A stretch of 64,000 nucleotides of DNA from an uncultured Collinsella sp. GTDB lineage: Bacteria; Actinomycetota; Coriobacteriia; Coriobacteriales; Coriobacteriaceae. Location: the NCBI GenBank assembly GCA_902465265.1, contig CABQMF010000008.1, positions 4,286 through 68,285 of the forward strand. The letters are read 5' to 3'. Numbering within the stretch: position 1 is the first letter of the stretch; each line of letters opens with the position of its first letter. Under the pieces are notes generated by a model. That model saw only the letters and a program-made list of their open reading frames with translations. It was not told the origin of the DNA and made no database searches. The position numbers and the translations under genes were made by a program. Of this stretch, positions 42,770-51,350 are shown piece by piece.

Positions 42770-44947
42770 TTAGGGGAGGAGCTTCATGGCGGCGTCGTGG
42801 GCGGCGTGCTCGTAGGTGTCGTCGAGGGACTTGAGCGGCAGCAGGGCTGTGGCCTGTGCATCGCCGCGGCGCTTGAGGGCGTGCGCGATGAGCCAGTCGG
42901 CGAGCTCGGGGTTCTTGGGCAGCGCCGGGCCATGCAGGTACGTGCCGATGACGCCCTTGTAGATCAGGCCCTCGAAGCCGTCGTCTCCGTTGTTGCCGGT
43001 GCCCGTGACGACGGACGTTCCAAGCGGCGTGGCATCTGCGTCGAGCAGGGTGCGGCCGCCGTGGTTCTCGAACCCCACAAAGGGCTCGGGTGCCAGGTCG
43101 GTCTTGACGGCGACGTTGCCGATCAGGCGGTCAGAACCGCGCACGGTTTCGGCGGAAATGACACCCAGACCTTCGATGCGATTCTCGCCCATATAGTATG
43201 AACGGCCGAGCAGCTGATAACTGCCGCAGATAGCAAGCAGCGAGCCGCCGTCCTCAACATAAGCCGCAACCTTGTCTTTTTGAGCGAGCAGCTCGTGCGC
43301 CACGGCCAGCTGGTCGCGATCGGAGCCGCCGCCCATCATGACGATATCGGCGTCGGTGAGATCGAGCGACTCGCCCATACGGACCTCGTCCACGCGCACG
43401 GGAATGCCACGCCAGGCGCAGCGGCGCTCGAGGGCGATGACATTGCCGCCGTCGCCATAGAGGTTGAGGGCATCGGGGTACAGATAGACGATGCGCAGGG
43501 GGCGCGAAAGCTCGACCGGCGCGACGCCGACGGGGACAGCGCTCCCATCGGCGCGTGTTACGGCGCAGGAGGCAACCGAGCTCGCATCGGTATCCTTAAG
43601 CCCGTCGAGCTCCTTGACCAGCGGCGGAAAGGCCGTGTAGTTGGCGACGGCATAGAAAGTGTCGCCGTCGGCTTCATCCCCAACGGCGCCGATCGCCTGC
43701 TCGATATTCGAGATGATGGCGGCATCGATGCCGGCGTACTTGAGGCGCACCTGCATGTCGTGCGCGCGCGTGCCGCCGGCAAAGGCGACAAGTCCCGCTG
43801 TGTCGGCGATGCGCTCAAAGTCGACGTCGTAGATCCACGATACATCGTGGCCGTCGGCATCGTTGTCGTTGAGGAAGAAAGCGCAGAGTCTGCCACCTGC
43901 TGTTTTAATGGACTGGATCTGGCGATCGAAGCCTACGGGATTCTTGGCCAGGTTGGCCTCGACGGTTCGGCCGGCGATATTCCAACGGCCCATGCGTCCG
44001 CCTGCTGGCACGTAGGCATCGAGCGTGGGCTGCAGGTGAGCTGCGTCCACGCCCAGCTCGCGTGCCGCAAAGAAGGCCGCGGCAACGTTGTAGACCATGT
44101 ACAGGCCGTTATAGCGCGTGGCGATGCGCGTGGCAGGTGCGTCGGCATCGGGTCCAAAGTTCAAGTCAAAGCCGTAGCCGTCGCAGCCGAGCTCCACGCC
44201 CGTCACGCGACGGACAAGCCCAGGGCGGGCCCAGCCGCACGAGGGGCAATGGTATGCGCCAAGCTGTCCGTACTGCACATAGTCGTACTCCAACGGCGCG
44301 TTGCACTGTGAGCAAAAACGCGAGTCGCTAATGCGGTCGGATTCGGTGTCGGTGGCGCCGTCGATGCCAAAGGCGATGCTTGCATTGGGAACGCGCGCGG
44401 CGATTGCGGCACACAGCGGGTCGTCTGCGTTGTAGATGAGCGTCGTTGCCGGTGAAAGCTCCAGCGCGTGGGCGATGACGTCCTGGGTGTGGTCGATCTC
44501 GCCGTAACGGTCCAGCTGGTCGCGGAACAGGTTGAGCAGCACAAAGTACGTCGGCTTGAGCTTGGGCAGAACGCGTACGGTGTAGAGCTCGTCGCACTCA
44601 AAAACGCCCACGCGTTTGTCGCTGCTGGTGTGCTTAAGGCCGCCGCGGGCCTCGAGCAGAGCGCCCACCACACCAGGCTCCATATTGTTGCCGGCACGGT
44701 TGCACACCACGGTAGCGCCGCTGGCAGCAACTGCGTCGGCGATGAGGTTGGAGGTTGTGGTCTTGCCGTTGGTGCCGGTGATCACCACGCTGCGGTCGAC
44801 TAGGCTTGCGAGGTCGCTTAGCAGCTCGGGGTCGATCTTCATGGCGATGCGGCCGGGGAGTACGCCGCCCTGGCGTTTGAGGACAGAACGCAGTCCCCAG
44901 CGGGCGATATCGCTCGAGGTGCAGGCGAGAGATGAGCGGAGGTTCAT
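42770..44947 (-). CDS. MurT-GatD fusion: lipid II isoglutaminyl synthase in one polypeptide
   Basis: A 725-aa protein; ATG 44947. The N-terminal part (1-about 455) is a Mur ligase: P-loop GTNGKTTT (58-65), a four-cysteine zinc ribbon (C212, C215, C234, C237) typical of MurT, and the C-terminal DUF1727 region. The C-terminal part (about 485-725) is a GatD class I glutamine amidotransferase with nucleophile in AICGSYQLLG (C574) and His in YLHGP (H672). MurT and GatD are normally separate subunits that amidate the D-Glu of lipid II to D-isoglutamine. Here order and completeness of both halves point to a genuine fusion; there is no internal stop. Confidence 0.9.
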   Translation of the reverse strand: MNLRSSLACTSSDIARWGLRSVLKRQGGVLPGRIAMKIDPELLSDLASLVDRSVVITGTNGKTTTSNLIADAVAASGATVVCNRAGNNMEPGVVGALLEARGGLKHTSSDKRVGVFECDELYTVRVLPKLKPTYFVLLNLFRDQLDRYGEIDHTQDVIAHALELSPATTLIYNADDPLCAAIAARVPNASIAFGIDGATDTESDRISDSRFCSQCNAPLEYDYVQYGQLGAYHCPSCGWARPGLVRRVTGVELGCDGYGFDLNFGPDADAPATRIATRYNGLYMVYNVAAAFFAARELGVDAAHLQPTLDAYVPAGGRMGRWNIAGRTVEANLAKNPVGFDRQIQSIKTAGGRLCAFFLNDNDADGHDVSWIYDVDFERIADTAGLVAFAGGTRAHDMQVRLKYAGIDAAIISNIEQAIGAVGDEADGDTFYAVANYTAFPPLVKELDGLKDTDASSVASCAVTRADGSAVPVGVAPVELSRPLRIVYLYPDALNLYGDGGNVIALERRCAWRGIPVRVDEVRMGESLDLTDADIVMMGGGSDRDQLAVAHELLAQKDKVAAYVEDGGSLLAICGSYQLLGRSYYMGENRIEGLGVISAETVRGSDRLIGNVAVKTDLAPEPFVGFENHGGRTLLDADATPLGTSVVTGTGNNGDDGFEGLIYKGVIGTYLHGPALPKNPELADWLIAHALKRRGDAQATALLPLKSLDDTYEHAAHDAAMKLLP

Positions 44948-44992
44948 GAAGCCGTTCCTAACATAGATGACATGGTCGGGGCGATCGCGTCG

Positions 44993-46036
44993 CTAAAAGC
45001 CGTAGCGGCGCGCAAATTCCTGGGCAAGCTGCGATACGTCTTCGCAGGCGTTGGCCCAGGGGGCAAAGTCGGGGGTGTCCGAGATAATGCCGTCGGCTTC
45101 CCAAACCGCCTGGTGCGAGAGGTCCCAGGGGTCGCGCGGCTCGGGTCGGCAGGGAAGATACGGCGTCTGGTACATGGGGTTCAGCAAGAAGAACGCGCCG
45201 CCCTCGCACCGGTTAGCGAACTCACGCAGCGCGCGCGTCGCCGGGCGCATCTTGTTTGTTTTGAACAGCAGAATCGTGCGGGCGAGCAGGTACCAGGGGG
45301 AGTTCTCGAGTGCGTCTGCCCCCATCTGTTCCTCGAGCTGATGTGCCAGGGCAAAAAAACCGTCCTGGTCTTCCAAGCGGGCGAGGGCAAGCAACACGGT
45401 GCCGGCGGCCCGGGTGGGATAACCCTCCGCCTTAAGGACACGGCGAGAATAGTTGGCGGCGGCGCGGTAACGAGCGCTCGCCATGCACAGCTGCGAGATG
45501 GCCTCGAGCGTGTGAAGCCAGCCGATAAGCGCCGGCTCGCTCACGGTAAGGTCTGCTGCGGTGACACCGTCGGCCAAAACATTATTGGCCCAGTAGTGCG
45601 GGGCCTCCATATCAAACCCGGGCACGCTCTGTTGCAGGTAGTCGGCCGTACTCGTCTCGAGCTTCATCAAGTCGCCCAGGCAGGCATCGACGGGCGTGTC
45701 CGCCAGGATGATGGCGAGCAGCTGGGCATCGAGGACATGCGCATCGACGCGAACAATCTTGAGCAGCTCATCGCGCATGTCGTCGAACAAGCGGTTGCGC
45801 GTCTGCTCAAACTCCTCGTCGCTGCCCATGTCCTCGATGCGGCGAAGCTCGTCAAGCAAATGACGATGAACGCCGGCATAGGACAGCAGCGCTTGGGCAT
45901 GCTCGGTCTGCGCATACTTTTGAGGGTTTGCGCTGATGTCGTTATGGACAAGCTCGCGTGCTGCATCGGTGAGTTCGGGGTGCGACGCAACGTAAGCGCG
46001 CTCCAGGTAGGCGGGGATGTAGACGCTCGGATCCAT
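44993..46036 (-). CDS. TPR-like helical protein of unknown function (A)
   Basis: A 347-aa soluble all-helical protein. It contains TPR-like stretches such as LHTLEAISQLCMASARYRAA and LLALARLEDQDGFFALAHQL, then a Pro-rich C-terminus (LNPMYQTPYLPCRPEPRDPW). Its ATG overlaps the TAA of the upstream gene by one base, so both proteins are made from one message. It ends about 45 bp before the MurT-GatD start. No enzymatic motif was seen. Confidence 0.75.
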   Translation of the reverse strand: MDPSVYIPAYLERAYVASHPELTDAARELVHNDISANPQKYAQTEHAQALLSYAGVHRHLLDELRRIEDMGSDEEFEQTRNRLFDDMRDELLKIVRVDAHVLDAQLLAIILADTPVDACLGDLMKLETSTADYLQQSVPGFDMEAPHYWANNVLADGVTAADLTVSEPALIGWLHTLEAISQLCMASARYRAAANYSRRVLKAEGYPTRAAGTVLLALARLEDQDGFFALAHQLEEQMGADALENSPWYLLARTILLFKTNKMRPATRALREFANRCEGGAFFLLNPMYQTPYLPCRPEPRDPWDLSHQAVWEADGIISDTPDFAPWANACEDVSQLAQEFARRYGF

Positions 46037-47112
46037 TAGAGGTCTCCTCCCTTAAATGGAAGCCCCTGCTCGGCTGCGCGTAGGATGCGCCCGTCGATTT
46101 GGGAGCGCACGATGTCGTTGGTGGCGACCCAGGCGGCAAAGCTGGCGTTGTCGGGGGCGCCCAGGCCCTCCTGCAGCACCGGCGTCGCCTCGGACAGGGC
46201 AAGGACAAGCTCATCGGTGGAGCCCGGACCTACGTTGACGCGGGCATAGACGCCATCGGGAAACTCGGTTTGGAAGTAGAGCGCCTCGGCTGCGTGCGGG
46301 CACGAGCGTGCGAGGATGCGCAAGTAGTGCTCGGCGCCTTCGTAGTCCAGCTCGCGCCAGGCTGCGCTCATCAATGCGATGAGCGTCCACGGGTCCAAGT
46401 CGCGCTCTGCGTCCTTGGGACGGCGGCGCAGCGGCGTGTTGGCAAGATAGGGCACGGAGTGGGCGGAGCGAAAACGCTTGAGCTCCTCGGCAGGGTATTC
46501 GAGCTTTGCCATGGCAAGCATCGCGGTATGGCGGACGCCGGCGGGGTCGTTGGGCGCAAAGTCCAGGCTGCGATTCGCGGCATCCAGCGACATGCGGTAG
46601 CGGCCGCTAATGAGCGCGCGCGATGCCAAGGCGGCAAGCCAGCGCAGGTAGGGACGGCGGGTCAGGTCGCCTGCGGCCTCACGCTCGTAGGGGTCCTGCG
46701 CCGAGGCGATCTTGAGCGCCAGATCGTGCTCCACCTCGTCGCACTTGGACACCAGATACTGTACGTATTCCTCGTTGGACTCGGCGGTGAGCGCCGTCAG
46801 CATGCGCTGGGCATCCCAGTTGCTCGGGTCGAGCGCGGCTGCCTCGCGGAGCATGTTCTCGGCTGCGGCTTCTTCTTGCTCTGCCTGGGCATCGTCAGGG
46901 ATAAAGGGGATGCGATAGTCGACGGCCTCGACCACCTTGGCAATCAGGTGTCCGGCGCGGTCGCGGTCGTGCACGATGAGCGGCGCGGGGTTACGGGTGA
47001 ATTGCTCCATCAGACGCTCTACGGCGGGGCCGTCGGTGAGTGGAATATTGTCGCGGCGCAAGGCCTCAAGAACGAGGCGATGGCAATCCTCTTGAATGGG
47101 ATCGAATGCCAT
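46036..47112 (-). CDS. TPR-like helical protein of unknown function (B)
   Basis: A 358-aa helical protein; start 47112 with GGAGG 5 bp upstream on the minus strand (a longer frame lacks an RBS). TPR-like repeats: AAALDPSNWDAQRMLTALTA, RMSLDAANRSLDFAPNDPAG and DYEGAEHYLRILARSCPHA. It shares overall layout (FANR/AYLRR-type repeats and a YLANTPLRRRP segment like the YLPCRPEPR of its neighbour) with the gene it is coupled to, so the two may be diverged paralogues. Role unknown. Confidence 0.75.
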   Translation of the reverse strand: MAFDPIQEDCHRLVLEALRRDNIPLTDGPAVERLMEQFTRNPAPLIVHDRDRAGHLIAKVVEAVDYRIPFIPDDAQAEQEEAAAENMLREAAALDPSNWDAQRMLTALTAESNEEYVQYLVSKCDEVEHDLALKIASAQDPYEREAAGDLTRRPYLRWLAALASRALISGRYRMSLDAANRSLDFAPNDPAGVRHTAMLAMAKLEYPAEELKRFRSAHSVPYLANTPLRRRPKDAERDLDPWTLIALMSAAWRELDYEGAEHYLRILARSCPHAAEALYFQTEFPDGVYARVNVGPGSTDELVLALSEATPVLQEGLGAPDNASFAAWVATNDIVRSQIDGRILRAAEQGLPFKGGDL

Positions 47113-47544
47113 GGGGCCTCCTTTGCTGCGGTTAGGGTTCAAATATCTCTATATAAAGTTCTAGTTTACCCGCATGTGGCACACCGGGGGTGCCGCACTT
47201 GGACTTGCACCTTTGCACCACGAAGACGGATGTCGCACAAATGTCGGCACCTCGGTTGCACGGGTGGTATCACAGTGCCGTAAACGGTCGATTTTTGGCG
47301 GCGAACGGGGCACATTTTGGAGGGGTACCGTCCTGCCCGGGATATGTGGTCAACCCTGATAAAACGTTTGCCCAGCTTGGGAGTATGAATGCCCCACAAG
47401 GGTCTTCAGGGATAGAAAAAACGTTTCATCATTATCGGCTTTAGGTGAATAACTGACCAACCAGAACGGTAAAATAGTGATTGTCTGAGCGTTGAGACGT
47501 TTTGACATTGCGTCGCTATCGCCGGCGACGCACAAAATGGTCCT

Positions 47545-47569
47545 AACGGAGCCAATCGGGTGCTCCGTT
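47545..47569 (+). promoter_or_regulatory. Leader hairpin before the iron-ADH gene
   Basis: AACGGAGC-N9-GCTCCGTT, 41 bp upstream of the start codon. The 47113-47544 stretch shows two AAAACGTTT motifs (about 47364 and 47420) and TTGACA at 47502, but I cannot define a promoter. Confidence 0.45.
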
Positions 47570-47610
47570 ATATACGCAAGTCTAAGAGGGGCTTGTTTAG
47601 GAGGCACAGT

Positions 47611-48834
47611 ATGGGACGTTTTACCAATCCTCGCGATCTGTACTTTGGTGAGGGCGCTCGCCACGAGGTGAAGAACCTCAAGGGCAAGAAGGCCATCATC
47701 GTTTCTGGCGGCAGCTCTATGCGCCGCGGCGGGTTCCTGCAGGACGTTGAGGCCGACCTCAAAGAGGGCGGTTTCGAGGTCAAGCTGTTCGAGGGCGTCG
47801 AGTCCGACCCGTCCATTGAGACGGTCATGAAGGGCGCCGAGGCCATGCGCGAGTTCGAGCCCGACTGGATTATCGCCATCGGCGGCGGCTCGCCCATCGA
47901 TGCCGCTAAGGCCATGTGGGTCTTCTACGAGTATCCCGAGGAGTCCTTCGATAACATCATCCAGCCGTTCAGCTTCCCCGAGCTGCGTCAGAAGGCTCAC
48001 TTCTGCGCCATCTCCTCTACCTCCGGCACCGCTACCGAGGTCACTGCCTTCTCCGTCATCACCGACTACGCCAAGGGCATCAAGTACCCGCTGGCCGACT
48101 TCAACATCACTCCTGATGTCGCCATCGTCGACCCCGAGCTCACCTACACCATGCCCGCCAAGCTGTGCGCTCATACCGGCATGGACGCTCTGACCCATTG
48201 CATGGAGGCCTACGTTTCCACCTGCGCCTCTATGTTCACCGACGCCAACGCTCTGCACGGCATCCGCGAGATCGTCGAGTGGCTGCCCAAGTCCTATGCT
48301 GGCGACCATGAGGCCCGTCAGCACATGCACGAGGCTCAGTGCATCGCCGGTATCGCTTTCTCCTCGGGCCTGCTCGGCATCGTTCACTCCATGGCTCACA
48401 AGACCGGTGCTGCCTTCGAGAACGGTCACATCATCCACGGTGCTGCTAACGCCATGTACCTGGGCAAGGTCATCCAGTGGAACTCCAAGGACCCGCGTGC
48501 TGCCGAGCGTTATGCTTACGTGGCCAAGGAGATCCTGCACCTTCCCGGCGAGACCAACGAGGAGCTCATCGCTGCGCTCGTCCAGAAGATTCGCGACCTC
48601 AACGACCAGCTCAACATTCCGCAGTCCATCAAGGATTACGCGAATGGTGGCGTGAAGGTCGACGCCGAGAACCCGCAGATGGTTTCCGAGGAGGAGTTCC
48701 TCGCCAAGCTGCCCGAGATCGCCGCGAACGCCGAGCAGGACGCCTGCACGCCGGAGAACCCGCGTGAGACCAAGGCTGCCGACTTCGAGAAGATCCTCAA
48801 GGCCTGCTACTACGACACCGACATCGATTTCTAA
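47611..48834 (+). CDS. Iron-containing alcohol dehydrogenase
   Basis: A 407-aa enzyme; ATG 47611 has AGGAGGCA upstream and gives the usual N-terminus with FGEGA. The NAD(P) loop is AIGGGSPIDAAKAM, SSTSGTATEVT contacts the cofactor, and the iron ligands lie in GIVHSMAHKTGAAFENGH. This is the butanol/lactaldehyde-type Fe-ADH group. It reduces aldehydes during fermentation or oxidises alcohols; substrate unknown. It is first of three related dehydrogenase genes, each with its own terminator. Confidence 0.93.
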   Translation: MGRFTNPRDLYFGEGARHEVKNLKGKKAIIVSGGSSMRRGGFLQDVEADLKEGGFEVKLFEGVESDPSIETVMKGAEAMREFEPDWIIAIGGGSPIDAAKAMWVFYEYPEESFDNIIQPFSFPELRQKAHFCAISSTSGTATEVTAFSVITDYAKGIKYPLADFNITPDVAIVDPELTYTMPAKLCAHTGMDALTHCMEAYVSTCASMFTDANALHGIREIVEWLPKSYAGDHEARQHMHEAQCIAGIAFSSGLLGIVHSMAHKTGAAFENGHIIHGAANAMYLGKVIQWNSKDPRAAERYAYVAKEILHLPGETNEELIAALVQKIRDLNDQLNIPQSIKDYANGGVKVDAENPQMVSEEEFLAKLPEIAANAEQDACTPENPRETKAADFEKILKACYYDTDIDF

Positions 48835-48855
48835 TCGACTCTTGTTATCGTAACG

Positions 48856-48900
48856 AGGGGCTCCGCACGTATCCGTACGGAGCCCCTTTCTTTTTTCTTT
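48856..48900 (+). terminator. Terminator of the iron-ADH gene
   Basis: Stem GGGGCTCCG / CGGAGCCCC with ACGTATCCGTA region between, then TTTCTTTTTTC. Confidence 0.9.
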
Positions 48901-48917
48901 TAGAGAATGGGATAGTT

Positions 48918-50018
48918 ATGGCTGCAATTTTCAATAGCCCCAGCAAGTACATCCAGGGTCCGGACGAGCTCGCCAAGCTCGGCTCCTATGTCGAGCCGCT
49001 CGGCGCTAAGGCCCTCGTCATCGTGACGCCTTCGGGCAAGAAGCGCGTCGGTGCCAAGATCGAGGGCGGCTTTGCCGAGGCTAAGGCCGAGCTGCTGTTT
49101 GAGGACTTTAACGGCGAGTGCTCCAAGGGCGAGGTCGATCGCCTGGTTGCGCTCGCCCGCGACAACGGTTGCGACATCATCGTCGGCGTTGGTGGCGGCA
49201 AGATCCTCGACACCGCGAAGGCCGTCGCCTATTACCTGGAGTCCCCGGTTATCATTTGCCCCACCATTGCTTCGACCGATGCCCCGTGCTCGGCGCTCTC
49301 GGTGCTTTATACCGATGACGGCCAGTTCGACAAGTACCTCTTCCTTAAGGCAAACCCCAACATTGTCCTGATGGATACGACGGTTATCGCGGCGAGCCCG
49401 GTGCGCCTGACGGTTTCCGGTATGGGCGATGCGCTCGCAACCTACTTTGAGGCCCAGGCGACGCATGATGCCGACGGTGGTACTTGTGCCGGCGGCAAGG
49501 GCGGAATGGCCGGCCTGGCGCTCGCCAAGCTCTGCTATGAGACGCTTATGGCCGATGGCGTCAAGGCCAAGGTTGCGCTGGAGAAGGGTGCGCTCACGCC
49601 TGCCGTCGAGCACATCATTGAGGCCAACACGCTGCTTTCGGGCATTGGCTTTGAGAGCTCGGGCCTTGCTGCTGCTCATGCCATCCACAATGGCCTGACG
49701 ATGCTGCCCGAGTGCCACAGCATGTATCACGGCGAGAAGGTCGCCTTTGGCACTATCGTCCAGCTGGTACTCGAGGATGCTCCGACTGAGAAGCTTGAGG
49801 AAGTCTTGGGCTTCTGCATTGAGCTGGGCCTGCCGGTCACGATGAAGGAGCTGGGCGTTGCCGAGGTTACGCGCGAGAAGGCCATGATTGTTGCCGAGGC
49901 CGCGTGCGCGCCCGAGGACACCATGTGCAACATGCCGTTTGAGGTGACGCCCGAGATGGTCGCAAACGCCATCCTGGGTGCCGACGCGCTGGGCCACTAC
50001 TATCTCATGGATGAGTAA
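48918..50018 (+). CDS. gldA: Glycerol dehydrogenase family protein (copy 1)
   Basis: A 366-aa NAD-dependent, metal-binding dehydrogenase. Family marks: SPSKYIQGPDEL at the N-terminus, GVGGGKILDTAKAVAY, PTIASTDAPCSALSVLY, metal His in GLAAAHAIHNGLT and CHSMYHGEKVAFG. Length matches GldA (about 367). It oxidises glycerol to dihydroxyacetone or acts in reverse on hydroxyketones. The gene has its own terminator at 50032 and is followed by a paralogue. Confidence 0.92.
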   Translation: MAAIFNSPSKYIQGPDELAKLGSYVEPLGAKALVIVTPSGKKRVGAKIEGGFAEAKAELLFEDFNGECSKGEVDRLVALARDNGCDIIVGVGGGKILDTAKAVAYYLESPVIICPTIASTDAPCSALSVLYTDDGQFDKYLFLKANPNIVLMDTTVIAASPVRLTVSGMGDALATYFEAQATHDADGGTCAGGKGGMAGLALAKLCYETLMADGVKAKVALEKGALTPAVEHIIEANTLLSGIGFESSGLAAAHAIHNGLTMLPECHSMYHGEKVAFGTIVQLVLEDAPTEKLEEVLGFCIELGLPVTMKELGVAEVTREKAMIVAEAACAPEDTMCNMPFEVTPEMVANAILGADALGHYYLMDE

Positions 50019-50031
50019 ATCAAGCTAAGGA

Positions 50032-50067
50032 AGGGGCAAAGCCAGCAGATGGCTTTGCCCCTTTTTG
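50032..50067 (+). terminator. Terminator of gldA copy 1
   Basis: Stem AGGGGCAAAGCC / GGCTTTGCCCCT with AGCAGAT loop, TTTTT. Confidence 0.92.
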
Positions 50068-50131
50068 CTATGGTGCAAAGGGGTCAGGTTGCTTTGCACC
50101 AATTGTTGTTGATGAAAGGGCGGATTCTCGT

Positions 50132-51199
50132 ATGGCGCTTCCCATGGTTTATGGCGGTCCCGGTCGGTATGTTCAGGGGCCGGGTGAGCTCTCGCGTCAG
50201 GGCAGGTATTTGTCATGGTTGGGCTGCGCTGCCTATGTCCTGTTTGACCAGGGCACCGAGGATCGGCTGTGCAGGCAGATCGTCGATGGATTTCTGGACG
50301 AAGATCTAAGCGAGCCATTCTTTAAGATCTATAACGGTCCGTGTACGGAAGAGGCCGTTGTAAAAATGGCTAAGGAAGCCCAGGCCGAGTATTGCGACAT
50401 GGTGGTGGGTATTGGCGGCGGCAAGATGCTCGATATCGCCAAGGCCGTTGCGTTTTATGCCGAGTTGCCGTTGTGCGTATGTCCCACGGCGGCGTCGATG
50501 GACGGTCCGTGCAGTGCGATTTCGGTGCTGTATCACGAGGATGGGTCGTTCGACCGCTACCTGATGCTCGAGAAGAATCCGGACCTGGTCGTGGTCGATA
50601 CCAACGTGGTCGCGGCGGCCCCACTGCGTATGACGGTCGCTGGCATGGGCGATGCGCTGGCAACGTACTTCGAGGCGCGTTCGTGCGCCGCGGCGCACGG
50701 CGTCAACGAACACGGTGGCGCGCCGGGACACTTGGCCTTGGTTGCGGCTCGTGCCTGCTATGACGCACTCATGGAGTGCGGCGTCGCTGCCAAGCGCGAC
50801 CTCAAAAAGGGCCGTACATCGCCGGCAGTTGAGCGCCTGATCGAGTGCAATATTCTGCTCTCGGGTGTTGGCTTTGAGAGCGGTGGCTTGGCGCTGGCGC
50901 ATGCCATCGCCAACGGCTTGACGATTTTGCCCGAGTGCAAGGCCATGCATGGTGAAGCCGTGGCATTTGGCCTGGTGGTGCAGCTGCGCCTGGAGCGTGC
51001 GCCCGAGCTTGATCAGGTGCTCGAGTTTTGCCAGCGCGTCGGTCTGCCGACGACGCTCGAGGAGCTAGGCCTTGACGAGATTTCCGATGCCGACTTGATG
51101 AGCGTTGCAGATGCGGCCTTTAGAAACGAACGCAATATGGCTAACGAACAGGCCAAGGTGACCAAACAAAAGCTCGTGCAGCTCATGCGCGAGGCATAG
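50132..51199 (+). CDS. Glycerol dehydrogenase family protein (copy 2, diverged)
   Basis: A 355-aa paralogue of the preceding gene, with YVQGPGEL, GIGGGKMLDIAKAVAF, PTAASMDGPCSAISVLY and metal His in GLALAHAIANGLT and CKAMHGEAVAFG. It has ESGG in place of ESSG and an altered N-terminus. The C-terminus ends earlier. A different substrate is likely (another polyol or hydroxyketone). It arose by tandem duplication with much divergence. Confidence 0.9.
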   Translation: MALPMVYGGPGRYVQGPGELSRQGRYLSWLGCAAYVLFDQGTEDRLCRQIVDGFLDEDLSEPFFKIYNGPCTEEAVVKMAKEAQAEYCDMVVGIGGGKMLDIAKAVAFYAELPLCVCPTAASMDGPCSAISVLYHEDGSFDRYLMLEKNPDLVVVDTNVVAAAPLRMTVAGMGDALATYFEARSCAAAHGVNEHGGAPGHLALVAARACYDALMECGVAAKRDLKKGRTSPAVERLIECNILLSGVGFESGGLALAHAIANGLTILPECKAMHGEAVAFGLVVQLRLERAPELDQVLEFCQRVGLPTTLEELGLDEISDADLMSVADAAFRNERNMANEQAKVTKQKLVQLMREA

Positions 51200-51350
51200 C
51201 TTGGCTCTTGATCGGCCTTGTGCGATCGAGGCGGCGATAGGCCATGGGCTATTTGCCGCAAAGATGCGCCGCGTGTAATTTGCCCGAGGCGTGGGCCGAT
51301 AGCGTATCATTATCTCTTGCTTGTTTGCACTGCTCAGGGAGGGGCCGCGC

